A stretch of 64,000 nucleotides of DNA from Rachicladosporium sp. CCFEE 5018 (lineage: Eukaryota; Ascomycota; Dothideomycetes; Cladosporiales; Cladosporiaceae): the NCBI GenBank assembly GCA_002077045.2, contig KZ111153.1, positions 624,860-688,859 of the forward strand, in the 5' to 3' direction. A model generated the notes under the pieces. The model was given only the letters and a program-made list of their open reading frames with translations. It ran no database searches and had not been told where the DNA came from. Position numbers and translations under genes: made by a program. Of the stretch, positions 23,213 through 35,289 are shown one piece after another (position 1 is the stretch's first letter; every line of letters starts with the position of its first letter).

Positions 23213-24657
23213 ATGGCCGATACGGCGGCGGTGACAACTGTGTTCCCGTGGAGAATAGTCTATGACACATCTCAGGAGGCATACTCTTGGGAGGCCATCA
23301 CCGAAACTGAAGCGTAAGTCGAAGGCTTGTGTGTGCTTATTGCAATGACTGACCACCGAATGGCGTCTCGCAATGGTCTTCCAAGTCCAGCATGTACTCT
23401 GCGATCACTGCGGCGCTGCCTCAGGACCTAATGTCAGCGTGGTCAATAGGCTCCTCCGCAGAGTCTGTGATATCGACCCTTGCCGCTGCCTTTTCGTCCG
23501 GCAAAGGGCCAGCGCGGTTCTCGGCCATGCCAGATGATGCCCAAACATTTATGGTCTCTACGGTTCTACCACCCAAGGCTCAAGATCTGCTCGACTGGGG
23601 AGGTACGAGCTCGACGACATATAATGGCATCACGACAACATATGGCCCCTCTCCACGCCTTGTCAGGCTGCAGACGCCCTTCGCGTGAGTGTAGAGAAAG
23701 ACGCATGGGACCAGAGGGCCCCAGCTGACAACACGCACAGTATATCAGCTGTGGCCAGCTATATGAGCGAACTCCTTGCGGGCGCACCATCATCGATTGG
23801 CGAGTTCAGCAAAACATGGCTACCCGTCGATGGAGGCGACTACAGCGGAAGACTTGCCGGATCAATCTTCACTGACTTAGCCTTCAGCGGAAACTACGAG
23901 TATTGGTTTGAACTACTACCACTTGAGGTGAAGCGCTTTGCACTGCTAGCATTTCTGCCCGACAAGCTGCCCGAGTCTCCCCTAGGGCAGATTCCAGTAT
24001 ACCTGGTGACGGTCTCGATGATCGGCAATGCGGTCACAAAGCACGGCAGCAAGTCCAGGAGCTTCCCTGACTACGGTCCCTAGTGCGACTCATTCTCTAA
24101 CACCAGACACGCTGACTACTGGTACTGTGACATCGGACACGCCGTCTCCCACAATCGTTAACGCCAGTCCACAACGGACGAAGTCCACGATCACTCTCGC
24201 GATTGCACTCGGCACTGCCCTACCCCTACTGTTCCTGCTCGCATTACTGGGCGCATTGATGTACTGGCGCAGACACAACCGAGCGCGGACATCGACCAAA
24301 GACAACACTGGAGCGGGTGCATCGCAGACAGGCCGTCGCTGGAGCGGAAGCGTGTTCAGCACCATATCAGATACTCCGGCACGACATGAGCCAGTCCCAG
24401 AGATGCCCCCGACGTTGCCCGAGATCCCCAGGAGCTTGACGCCGGGAGTGGCTGTAGCTGCAATGAAGCCAGAGATCGATTATGACGCGAAGCCAGCTCA
24501 AGATGGTGCAGAGAGTTCTGATCATACTGAAAAGGCAGCTGCGGAGTTCTCAGAGGAGCCAAGACCAGCGAGCGCCATGAGCATCCGCCAAGTGCAGCCG
24601 GAGGATCTCGAGACACCGAAAAAGAAGCGTAAGTCTTGGCGGCTGTCGAGAGGGTGA
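23213..24657 (+). CDS. Uncharacterised single-pass membrane protein with LP-repeat ectodomain (last intron unresolved)
   Basis: Exons 23213-23313 and 23391-23684 are firm: introns of 77 and 56 bp, with frame kept to the next exon starting at 23741. Exon 3 is open to a stop at 24081. The downstream coding (Ser/Thr-rich stalk, then a transmembrane segment about 24187-24268, then a basic and Ser/Pro-rich tail to 24657) lies in a different frame. I could not find a clean canonical intron with length 1 mod 3 in 23900-24085. Either a weak donor is used or the assembly has an indel. The ectodomain repeats an LP-x-x-hydrophobic pattern (ALPQDLMSAW, VLPPKAQDLLDW, LLPLEVKRFALL). There is no clear signal peptide. 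I do not recognise the family; a surface sensor-like or adhesin-like role is only a guess from the architecture. Confidence 0.6.
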
Positions 24658-24937
24658 GGCGATGCTGCACATCGGGAGATCGAGTCCCCGTCGGCTAGGC
24701 AGTCTGGGTGCAAGCTGCTTAGCACACGCGATCGTCAAGAGCAAAGTCTCAGCAGAGAGTTGCGCAGCCCATGTTCGTGTCACGGCGCCATGCAGCTATG
24801 CGCAGCAAACATACAGGTACCCGTGAGTCTGTGACCTCGTGTAATCTCAACGTGTTGAACCTTTTGCAGTGTATGTGTAGCCTTCATCGATGTCGGTGCA
24901 TATCACAGGCAACCACACCGTAGTGACTGTTCTCAGA

Positions 24938-26716
24938 TCAGTCGAGGAAGTCCCGATCAGTCTCTGCCGCAAACTCTCGGACCACCCAAGCACAGAACTC
25001 TTCCCACTCCATCTTCCATTCCTTCAGTCGCTGAGCGCGCACACCCTTTCCCTTCGGCCCATCCTTAATCTCTTGCGACCACTCTTTCGCCGAGCAGTTG
25101 TCGAATGACGCCCATCGGACACTATTCTCAGCCAGACTAGCTAGACCTTCGAGTCCAAGATTCTCCCAACCCTGCAGTGCTTGCCAGAAGTCGTGTGTCA
25201 TGCCTGCTGCGCCTTGACCAAGAATGAGTGGATCGTCGTTGCACAACGAGCAAGGCACGCCACGAGCGAGTAGCGCAGGCATGGGATGCGACACGATGCT
25301 ACTCGTGAGACGGAGCACTTCGTTGCTTACCGGACAGCTCTCGACAAGGATCATCTTCTCCTTGACCATATCAATCAATAGCGGATGTTTGTACAAGCTG
25401 AAGCCGTGCCCGATCCTGCGGGTACCCAGTAGCACAGCATCGAAGAGATTCTCGTCCGTGTCTGTGCCATCACCCAGTGTCTCGCCTGCATGGAAGTAGA
25501 ATGGTATATCCACCTTGGCCTGAGCGCATTGCTTCTTGAACCAGAATAGCAAGGGTGTCAACTCAGCAAGTGGAGCCCCGAGATCTTCCTGAGCGACCAG
25601 GTCGTAGCCAACAATCAAGTCCGGGAACTCCAGCTTCATCGCAATGCAGTCTATCATGCTGTCTGCGATCGCTCGTGGTGGGAGACTTCGCACAGTAGTC
25701 CAGATCATGCCTGCTCCCCAGAAGCCGGCTCCCTCTTTCGTTGCCTTGTAAGCTTCGATCTCCTCCTGTAGCGCCTTGAGCATGTTGACAAAGTCCTCAT
25801 CTGGCTCGTCCTCGCCACCACGAGTGAATGGCACCATGAAGACAGTGCGTAGATCGACCCATCGGACACCGTCGGTGTGCAAGTCGTGCAAGATCTCTCG
25901 AATATTCTTGCGAAATATTGGCTCGTAGCGCTGTAATGATGCGAGAATACCGAAGCAGCTGATGAACTTTCGCCAGACATCATTCGGACCCATGTGATGT
26001 TTTAGTGACTCTTCCGGAGTAATCGTGACGCGGGACTTGATCCACTTGATAAAGCCTTCCTTACCGCCGTTTGGGAATGCAGCGGCTGCGGTGGCGATCG
26101 GGATGGAGTCATTGGCCAAGTATGAAGCGTCCCACATGACCGCGGCTTCGGCCGTGCTTACATCTCTGACATGGCGAAAGATGAACGGAGCTTTCTCAAG
26201 CGCCTGGGGAGTGTTGAAAGGTTCGTCGGCAGCGATGCAGATACCTTCAGTCGCGAACGCGTGCTCAATAAGCCAATCAAGACCTCCCATGGCTTCGAGA
26301 TGACAGTGCAGCAAAGCGCCCTTTGGCATCTTCCGCACTACCTGCCATAACTTTGATGATTCCATGCGATCCCTCGCGAGAGTGAAAGCCATGCCAGGAT
26401 AGACTTCGACATCTGTGGTCTTGGCAAGATTGTCTTCGTACTGAGCATTCCACAGCGTTTCCTGCTCCATAAAGCGGATGGACGACACAATGGCACTTGC
26501 CTCGGCGGCCATGGGTGACAAGTTCTCTTTAAAACCATGATCACTGCGTTGGCGCTTCTCCTGTGCTATCAATGCATCGCGGCCATCGTAGTACTTTGTG
26601 ATGAAGGGTTCGTCTAGTGATGGAACACCTAGATCCGCGAGGTCGTCGCCATCACTGAAGGCATCTTCGAGATCAGACCCTGACTTCTCGTCTTGCGAGT
26701 CCTGTGGCTCTGTCAT
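24938..26716 (-). CDS. ADGF/CECR1-type adenosine deaminase-like enzyme
   Basis: A single exon, 592 aa. I chose the first in-frame ATG at 26716. Metal-dependent deaminase motifs are HCHLEAMG (about residue 137, with the Zn-binding HxH), YFHAGET (about 406), RIGHG (about 434), CPVSNEVL and LCNDDP (about 490, the second metal-binding acid). These follow the order in adenosine-deaminase growth factors rather than in classical ADA. An N-terminal acidic stretch (DLEDAFSDGDDLADLG) replaces the secretion signal of animal ADGFs, so the protein is probably intracellular. Expected reaction: adenosine or a related 6-aminopurine to inosine plus ammonia, but fungal family members can differ in substrate. 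It is divergent from ATG2 with a 598-bp shared promoter. Confidence 0.9.
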   Translation of the reverse strand: MTEPQDSQDEKSGSDLEDAFSDGDDLADLGVPSLDEPFITKYYDGRDALIAQEKRQRSDHGFKENLSPMAAEASAIVSSIRFMEQETLWNAQYEDNLAKTTDVEVYPGMAFTLARDRMESSKLWQVVRKMPKGALLHCHLEAMGGLDWLIEHAFATEGICIAADEPFNTPQALEKAPFIFRHVRDVSTAEAAVMWDASYLANDSIPIATAAAAFPNGGKEGFIKWIKSRVTITPEESLKHHMGPNDVWRKFISCFGILASLQRYEPIFRKNIREILHDLHTDGVRWVDLRTVFMVPFTRGGEDEPDEDFVNMLKALQEEIEAYKATKEGAGFWGAGMIWTTVRSLPPRAIADSMIDCIAMKLEFPDLIVGYDLVAQEDLGAPLAELTPLLFWFKKQCAQAKVDIPFYFHAGETLGDGTDTDENLFDAVLLGTRRIGHGFSLYKHPLLIDMVKEKMILVESCPVSNEVLRLTSSIVSHPMPALLARGVPCSLCNDDPLILGQGAAGMTHDFWQALQGWENLGLEGLASLAENSVRWASFDNCSAKEWSQEIKDGPKGKGVRAQRLKEWKMEWEEFCAWVVREFAAETDRDFLD

Positions 26717-27314
26717 TCTGGGCTTGGCTATGCTCCGTGTCTTAGTCTTTATTCGAAGTCTTTGCGCATGTGGTAGTTCGCACTTCACAAGTCTGGCAAG
26801 TCGTACTATTAAAACGCGAGAGAATCTGCGCTCTTTGCGTCAGTCTGTCGTCTCTCGGTCAAATCGTGGTCCTCCTGTCTACTGCTGTGATCGATCTGAT
26901 AGAAGCATAACCCACTGATCTGACACTCAACCCTGCTGAGATCTGTGTGGCGTAAGTAGGCTCAGACAAGGTCATGGCCCGTCGCTCGAGCCGATATCCG
27001 ATATCCGATAACCGATAACATCGTCACGCGCTTGAGTGTTGATCGGATGTTGTATGTATCGTTTCACCTTCTTGTGTCCCACTTCCAGGAATCTGAGTCG
27101 CTGGTAGGCAGGAAGGAGCACGCTACCAGTATCCTGTGGAACGACATGTCTACCCGGAGTAGCAACAGTGCAGGGCTAGAGAGGGTGTCCAACTCAGGCA
27201 CGAAGTCACAAACCTCCAGGCAAACACCACGGTAGCATACAGCTGCTACCTTCGTGACTAGACTCTCGTGGCATCCCTTCTGTTCTCGTCTCTTCTTCCC
27301 CACAGAACTTCACG
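26717..27314. promoter_or_regulatory. Shared divergent promoter of ADGF-like gene and ATG2
   Basis: 598 bp between two start codons pointing apart. It contains the GATA repeat listed next. No coding frame is supported. Confidence 0.6.
26991..27018 (+). repeat. Four-copy 7-bp tandem repeat carrying GATA motifs
   Basis: CCGATAT occurs twice, then CCGATAA twice, in perfect tandem. The last two copies give CGATAA, which fits the HGATAR site of AreA/Nit2-type nitrogen regulators. It lies midway between the ADGF-like (275 bp) and ATG2 (297 bp) starts. Confidence 0.7.
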
Positions 27315-30300
27315 ATGTTGAGCTGGATCCCGACTTCGATACAAAAGCGACTTCTGCGATATGCCATCACCCGATTTGGAATACTAGACGATGATGCCTT
27401 GGATCTTGACAGTTTCGACATTACATGGGGCCGGAAGAACACGCTGGAGTTCAAGAATGTGGGTTTGAATTTGGAGAAGCTTGCGGTACTTGCGACTCTA
27501 CCGCCTTGTCTGCGTTTGGTGACGGCGAGGATACTACTGTTACGACTCACGGTGCCTGCGGACTTCCTCCAGTCCGGGACTTCGATAGCAATCGAGGGAA
27601 TCGAAATTGTAGCGAGGTTCATTGGAGAGGAAGATGCAGGACCCCGTGGTCGACGAGGGCACGTGAGAAGGGGTGGCAGTGCTCAGAGCCCATCACATCG
27701 GAAAAGAACACGGCGGATATGTTCGCCCTCCGCGGGACGTTTGCCGACTACGGTCGATGTCGCACGGTCTTTCCTGCATGACGAGCCGTTGGAAGAAAGG
27801 CGTAAGCTCGAGGCTTCGGTCGCGGCCAGCAGCCGTGGTGTCGAAGAGTCCTTTGCCAGCGAAAGCAGTGGGAGTAGCGACGCTGGTACTGGAGCAGTAC
27901 CCGGTCTTCCAGCATTCCTGGCAGGATGGCTACAGGGCGTCATCGATCGATTTGAGCTCGTCGTCAGCAACGTACGAGTAACCTTGCATGTGGACGCAGT
28001 GCGAAACACAGATGCTACACCAACAAGCTTGATGGTGCGCATTGGCCAGATCAGTATGGGCTCGGTCAACATACAAGACTCGCAACGAGAAGTTAGGGTC
28101 TTGGACGGCTCGCTAGAGCTCATGACTGATAATTACATGCGGCAGAGTCAAGATCACGTAGCCTCGCCTATAGGAGGTAGCACCAACACGCAGATGATGG
28201 AGAGGTTTCCGTCACCGGACGTTGTCAGTACTTCTACACTGGCCGAGAGCCAATCGACGATGTATCAGTCAGAGTACTTTGCTCCCACACAACCTCCAGC
28301 GCAAGCGATGCAGGCTTCATGGGCTACGTCAGACACTACTGTGCCATCACCGAGCCTGCAATATGAAGAAAGCAACATCGCAGACCGAGAACATAACGAA
28401 CTCGATATCCGTGCTGGTGACGACAACATCAGCTGGACATCGCGGCGTAGTCGGCAAGCTGAAAGCGCCGGAGATATCTGGGCCGAGTCCGAAGATCGTT
28501 CCCCGTCAGCTTCTCTGTTCATGTCTGCCCAGCGATCGGAATCGCCTTCGACTCCTCTTGCTACATCGACCTACCAGGAAGAAAGACGGAGACGGCCTGT
28601 CTCACCATACGATCGATCGTATCGAAGTCCCGGTTCTTGGCCGTTGCTTGAGGATCCTTCGCTACGACAGAGACCTCGTCCAAGTCCCGGCTCGTGGCCT
28701 GCGCCTGATCAGAGTCACCAGAGCTTCCATTATGCTCTCGGGGCACAAGACACCGATACCGAAGCCCCAGCGGGCTCTCAGCAATTTGCGGAAGCTAGCT
28801 TGCCCGAGGGCCCGACGCCCCTGATTGTCCCAGAGCAGCAGTATGAGCACGACAACTCGGATGCAGTAGTACCTCAGGATCTCATGGAGTCTCGAGTGTT
28901 TAGCCACGACGAAGCCGAAAGCATCTACATGAGTGTACTGTCAGACGAGCCCGTCGACAGGCACGAGCATGTCATGCCAGGGGCGTGGACGTCGTCGAGT
29001 GTCAGCAATGACAATTCGAGGGCATTGCCTGCACAAGCCCATGTCGCTTCCCCGGTCGGAGAGCCTGGTCCCCCAACATCGCAAAAGCTATCTCCTATCG
29101 CGAACGAAGACGCACATTTGAGCCAGTCGATTGGATCTACTCAAGTAGCCACACCACGTCCAGGCTCTGTAGCTGCAACCCACTCACCCGAAGATGCAGA
29201 TTCTCCACCTGATCGCAACACCCTACAGCTTATACGTGTGGACAGCGTGACAATTTGCTTCCCAAGCAGGCCAACACCGTCAACCTCTCATATGGCTCCA
29301 CCTCAGTCGTCCGCAACGCCTAAGTACAACCGCACAAGTCCGGCTGGGATGCCCGGGACGTTTTCAATCTACTCTGACCGGTCAGCGTCCCATCTGCGTC
29401 GCATGTCATCTACATACAGCGACGCAGAGGGTCCTCTCACATTCACAAACGTAGCCCCGACTACCGCCTCCGACCTGCCAGTCATCGCCGTATGTGTCGG
29501 CACGATAGACGCGCAAGTCGATCCTCTGTGCGCGGAGATACTTTACAAGGTCGGCAGTATAGTGCAGCTTCACGTACTGCCATTAGCAGGCGGGTCTGAC
29601 AACGTAGTGGCTGAGGATACCTCAATACCGTCGACGGAGAGGTCTCGTCTGCAAGTCTCGCTCGAGTCAATGCGAGTAGACCTACACGAGACCTTGAAAC
29701 TTCAGATGGATGATGAACCTGACTTACAGGGTGCCTTGCTTAGTGCGCGCCTCGATGGACTCAAAATCGATACAGGTGGTGATCGACATGAGGTCAATCT
29801 GGGCAAGCTGCAGCTTTTCATCGGAGGCACCCCTCTCCTGGGCTTCAGTGACAGCGCCATGACCCCAGCGGCCAGCGTCATCATTAGAGACGACCTACGC
29901 GTAGCTGTAGCTACGGGCAAGTCCACTGCGCAGGGTCGCAGCATCGTGGAAGCTGATGTGCAGCTACGAGTGCTAGAACTCAGAATAGACCTGGCCGCTA
30001 TTGATGCTGCCTTCACACCCTTCGGTGGTCTCAGTGGCGTACTGGAGCTTGGTAGCACCATCCTGTCAGATCAATCCCCATTGGCATCACCCAGCTCGTC
30101 AATGAAGGCACCTCGCGTGCACTTCCAGGACGACACATCGGCTCCGAACGTGTCCACAGAGATCAAAGCCAATATACGTCTCGCCGGACTCAATTTGTCA
30201 CTCCAAGGTGTGGGCAGCTCCTTTTCCGCCTCCGCTTCGACTACCAAGATACTATACCGCGAGAAGCTTATGTCTGTGCGATTCACTCAAGTACGACTGC

Positions 30301-33300
30301 TGGGTCCGAAGCAGTCGCCTGATGCTAGTGCCCCCTTCGAAGTCGCCCTGGACGATGTGCGCCTGGACTACCTGTTCAGCCCACCTGACTCCGAGCTGGA
30401 GAGGCTGATCTCACTCGTCACGCCTACCAAAGACAAGTATGACAACGATGACGACATCCTACTTGATACCGTAATGCGACAAAGGCGCAAAGCTGCATGC
30501 CTGAAGATCACGCTCAATGACACCAAGGTCAAAGTCGTTGATTGGGACTTCATTATGTCGCTTGAAAGTTTAGCCGCTGAAATTAGTCGATTCTCTATCG
30601 TCACGAAATACCTCCCAGAGGATGATCGCCCCGGTTTGCTCACTATGCTTTGGACCAAGCGACTCGAAGCACATCTGCCGGTGAACGAACGATTCGGGGT
30701 GATAAAGGCCGTAGTCCACGACATTCACTGTGCCCAAGTTGGGCTGCCATGGCTTCTTGCGGTTGCTGTTTCGCGTGTGCGAGTCGAGCGTAGCGATGGG
30801 CAGCAGTTGCTCCACCAGTTCCTGCCACTTACTGGGCGGATGACCATCCCATGATCATGGCTCGTATGGTTGGAGACGAAGCTGAGCCCATGGTCAAGGT
30901 CAAGCTATTCAACACATGTCTCGAGTACAGTGTAGCCACGCTGCTGGACTTCGCGGACGTCGAAGAACCCGAGTCCGCCGAGCGCTCTGTGGTGGAGATG
31001 GTCAGCTCTGTAGCACACATTGGCACCGACGACCATGCAGGCGATCAGTCGCCCACGAAAAGCGAAGCTAGCGACAAGAAGATGAAGATTGTGTTGCTAC
31101 TACACCACTCAGCCATCGGGCTCTCACCGACGATTGCCACAAGCAAAGGTATTGTTGTCTTGACAAACGGTATCTTGTCGACTACAGTGCCGCCATCTAA
31201 AACTGCATCTGGCACCATCCGACTGCGAGAGGCCGGACTATTTATAATTGACGCTGTCAGAGGGGACGACCAAACAGCAGTGAGCAGCCGACGAAATCCA
31301 GCCCAGAATACCAAAGTCAGCAGATCGGTGTTGGCACATGTCTCACGGCAAGGCTTCGTCTCGATCGGCTCGCTCTCTTCGGCGTCCGTGAACGTACGAG
31401 TCAGTAACAAGCCGGCAATCGGACATACGACAGTGGAGGTGGATGTGCGCAATGAGTTTATCCTGCTCGAGACGTGCGCCGACTCCACTCAGACTCTATT
31501 TGCGCTACTCGGTGGTCTTACGCCGCCTGCGAAGCCAAATAACGAGATCAAGTACCTGACGCAGCCGACTACACTTGCCGACATGATCTCCTCGTTCTCG
31601 GGTGAGGCTGTTCCGGCGCCGCAGAAATCAGCGTCTATTCTGTTTGACGTTGAGAAGAGCGGCATCTCCGGAACTTCCTCGTTACATACTTCGCTGTCCG
31701 CTAGTGAGCCTGACGATCTGCTCGTGCAATCGGAGATGACTTCGAGCCTGTATGGACCAGTAAGCGGCGTCTTGGACGTGGCTGATGCCGACGGAGACAA
31801 AGCAGACGAGGACAGCACCGAAATCGCCGAGAGTCTGCTTGAAGACGATCCATTCGAGATGGCCGAAGCTCCCGAGAACGGTGCCATGGGCGATGCTGCT
31901 CTTTTGCGAAGCCTGCGAAGGCAGTGGCAGCCTGTCGCAAGTGAGCAGACTGCTGAGCTTGGTAATTACGAGATCGAGGATCTTGGCTTCGATGCCTTAG
32001 GTCGCGAACATCGAGCATTGGGTTCGCGGCATCGATTCAACGCTCCGACTTCACGCAAGGTGTACAATGCGAATAAGACACTGCTCGAGCATCTGCCATT
32101 CCGGTTGAAGCTGCAAGATGTCAACTTCGAATGGCATCTGCATGACGGTTACGACTGGCAAGAAACCCGCAATGGCATCAGTGCGGCAGTCGAGAAGCTA
32201 GAGCAGCGAGCTGAGGAACGCATCGCTAGACGCAGACAACAGCGCGATGATCTGGAGGACGATAACTCTGTCATCGGCGATTGCATGTTCAACTCTGTCT
32301 ATATCGCCATACCAAGCAACGTGCATGATATGCCGGACATCCGCAGAGGAATCAATCGTAACATCGACGACCTCGTCAGTGAGAGCGAGAGCGTGCCTGC
32401 CTCTGCCATGTCGCGACCAACGACATACTCCGCTGGCGGGCGACCAGTCCGGCAGCGGCAGCGCAAGACACTCAAGCTGGAGCGAAGTCGCCACCACAAG
32501 ATCTCATTCGAGCTCAAGGGTCTCTCTGCTGACGTTCTCGTCTTCCCACCAGACTGCGGCGAAGTCCAGAGCTCAATTGATGTGCGCCTCAAGAACTTCG
32601 AGATCTACGATCTGGTCCCTACTTCGACCTGGAAGAAGTTCCTGACGCGCATGCCTAGCGATGGACCACGTGAACTGTCGACGCCGATGGTGCACATCAA
32701 TCTGCTCAACGTACTGACCAAGCCATCACTGTCAATGACCGAGATCGTCATGCATGTGGCGGTACAGCCGCTTCGTCTGCACGTCGATCAAGATGCTCTA
32801 GACTTTATCACCCGCTTCTTCGAATTCAAGGATTCCAACGCTCCGCCACCCATGCCTCCAAGTGAGCAGCCATTCCTCCAGCGCATAGAGGTCGAGACCG
32901 TCGACCTACAGCTAGACTACAAGCCAAAGAAGATCGACTACGTCAGCCTCCGCTCCGGGCACACCAGTGAGTTCATGAACTTCGTGATCCTCGATCAAGC
33001 CAACATCCGCCTCAAGCATGTCATCATCTATGGACTGCAGGGCTTTGATCCACTGCACAAGACGCTGAACGATATCTGGTCGCCTGATGTGACTCGCAAC
33101 CAACTGCCGACTGTTCTCGCTGGCCTCGCGCCTGTCCGGAGTCTCGTCAATATCGGCACAGGGGTTCGAGACGTTGTGGCTATTCCCATCCGAGAGTACA
33201 AGAAAGATGGCCGCATCGTCCGTAGCATCCAGAAAGGCGCCTTCCACTTCGGCAAGACCACTGCCTCCGAGCTCGCCCGACTGGGTGCCAAGGTTGCGAT

Positions 33301-33791
33301 CGGCACGCAGAACTTACTCACTGGCGCTGAGGGCTTGCTGTCGCCGGCCTCTGCGTCCTACCCAGGACGCCGCGGCTCCCCAATTGAAGACTGGGATGGC
33401 GAGGAGGAAGCTACTGATCGCGAAACTCGCGCCTACTCCGCTTACGCTGACCAACCTCTCAACGTCTTCGCTGGTCTGAAGTCCGCTAGACGACATCTCG
33501 AGCACGACTTGCTGACTGCCAGGGATGCTTTCATCGCTGTGCAGGGCGAGGTACTGGAAAGCTCAGGACCGGCTTCGGCTGCGGCCGCAGTGGCGAGACA
33601 TGCGCCGACTGTGATCCTGCGGCCAGTCATTGGTGTCAGTAGAGCTGTTGGGACTGCTTTGCTGGGCGTTGGCAATCAGGTTGATCGTAGTGGGATCAAG
33701 CGGATGGACGATGTGAGTGGTCCCCTTTCCCTTTCCACGCTCGTGAGGATCATGTTGCTGACTGTCATCGCAGAAGTACAAGCGTCGCTAG
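27315..33791 (+). CDS. ATG2: ATG2, autophagy lipid-transfer protein (apparent frameshift near 30.8 kb)
   Basis: The N-terminal open frame is 27315 to about 30820 and the C-terminal frame about 30820-33712. A 61-bp intron (GTGAGT/CGCAG) follows, then a 6-codon last exon 33774-33791 ending DKYKRR. Total about 2,140 aa, normal for Atg2. The chorein-like N-terminus (SWIPTSIQKRLLRYAITRFGILDDDALDLDSFD) and the conserved block HPMIMARMVGDEAEPMVKVK followed by LFNTCLEY identify it. Atg2 works with Atg18 and Atg9 to tether ER to the phagophore and transfer lipid. The two long frames differ by -1, and both look coding right up to a 10-20 nt window at 30810-30830. That leaves no room for an intron, so a missing base in the assembly is the simplest explanation. 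The middle (about 500-700 aa) is Ser/Pro-rich and poorly conserved. Confidence 0.9.
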
Positions 33792-34638
33792 CGTGCAGAC
33801 TCCAGATGCTGGGCCTGCTTGATTTGTCGAGGATTGGTGAGATCGGTGGCGCATCAGTGGCTGCGGCTGTAGGATTTCGAGTGAGCGAGCAAAAGCAGGT
33901 GCGATGCTTAGGATACTGGGCGGCGCTGCAAACTCAATCATCGCACATCAATATCACAGTGTTCTCGTTGGTGTCGCACACTCTCCATCATGCATCTTCT
34001 CCAAGCCCATCCACCAGGACAAAACTCGATGAAAAAGTAAAGTGAAGCACCGCCCCCACCAGAGTAATCGGAATCGAATTATACCCCTCCCCAACCCCGA
34101 GAGGCCGTAAGCACCCCGAGATCAAGCAAGAAATACGCCGCGTATTGCACTAAAGTGATCGTGCCGAAGCACACACAATCTCCGCACCGGCTCCCATAGC
34201 CCCCTCCCAATTTCTCAAGAGGTAGGCTGAAATTTCTGATGCCAAAGTGCAGCCATGAGTACCATGGTAGGCCCTCGCGGGCAGTGAGTCAGAGCTCGTT
34301 GCAGTTTTGCTCTCTTGCGAGAGTTGCGATGAGGGTGACTGTGGAAGGTGAAGATTACTCCGAATTTCTCATTTGCATTGTTGACTAGCGCGAGGGCAGG
34401 TCTGTGTGGGAGCAAAGAAACGCAGCGGTGGTGGGGACGGTGCTTGGGGGAAGAAGAGGAGGAGTGTGACGGTGAAGATTTGGGGAAGGGAGGATCAGTT
34501 CGGAAGACGGGGCATTATTGATCCGGGGTAAGTTGATGCCTGAGGGACGTGTAAGAGCCGGGATACAACAGCAGCAGTGAGGGCAGCACATGCGAAACAT
34601 GTACAGTATAGATAAGAGGGAGTCTCATGTCGATGATG
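33792..34638. other. Convergent intergenic region
   Basis: About 850 bp between the 3' ends of ATG2 and the dioxygenase gene. No gene supported. Confidence 0.5.
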
Positions 34639-35189
34639 CTAATTGTTGATGATACTATCGACATCCTTCTCCAGCGCGTACATCATATCAGTCCTCATAG
34701 TGTACTTCACTCCTTGCACAACATCCTCACCACTGTGCAGCAATCCGCGATGCTGGAAGATTAGCACTCTGCCTGCCTTGGGCTCGACATCCAGTTTTCT
34801 TCCCGGGTAATGCATACTGTGAAAAGCCGTTTCTCCTCCTACCAGTCCAGCCGGACCGACCTCGAGTCGCTCTTCCGAGCTCATGCTCTCAAGGACCTCA
34901 GGTGGCGGCAATCCAGTGTCGTTAAGATAGAGATGCATGGTCATATAGCTCCGCTCCTTCCGATCAGGCGTCTCGTACGTCCCGTCACAGTGCTCTTTGA
35001 AGTATTCCCCGCCAATGTACTTCAAGAACCGCATCCGCTCATTCGGCCTCGTCAGCACCCATACCTCGTTCCGTTGACTTGGTCCAGTTCCTGTTATCTT
35101 CGGTCTATGGTCAAGCCTCAGCATCTCACTCACGTCCGGCACATCCTTCACCCTGTCCCAGACCCTCGACGCCAAATCTTGCGAGTCAC
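34639..35189 (-). CDS. 2OG-Fe(II) dioxygenase, prolyl-4-hydroxylase-like (5' end lost in gap)
   Basis: The 3' part only, 183 codons, running from the gap edge at 35189 to the stop at 34639. The double-stranded beta-helix of P4H-type oxygenases is visible. The first iron ligands are in EHCDGTYETPD (H-x-D), followed by MTMHLYLND and GGETAFHSM. Near the end come GRVLIFQHRGLLHSGEDV (distal His) and KYTMRTDMMY (the 2-oxoglutarate-binding basic residue). Such enzymes hydroxylate proline or related substrates using O2 and 2-oxoglutarate. The N-terminal part lies in the 100-N gap or in sequence missing from it. It is unrelated to RAD3, which reads into the same gap from the other side. Confidence 0.8.
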
Positions 35190-35289
35190 NNNNNNNNNNN
35201 NNNNNNNNNNNNNNNNNNNNNNNNNNNNNNNNNNNNNNNNNNNNNNNNNNNNNNNNNNNNNNNNNNNNNNNNNNNNNNNNNNNNNNNNN
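35190..35289. other. Assembly gap, 100 N
   Basis: Exactly 100 undetermined bases, the conventional placeholder for a gap of unknown length. The real missing sequence should hold at least the RAD3 C-terminus, an intergenic space and the 5' end of the dioxygenase gene. Confidence 0.98.

Noticed and set aside
30790..30818. Intron explaining the ATG2 frame change
   Set aside because: Only 29-44 nt candidates with poor donors exist, and conserved sequence would be removed; an indel is simpler.
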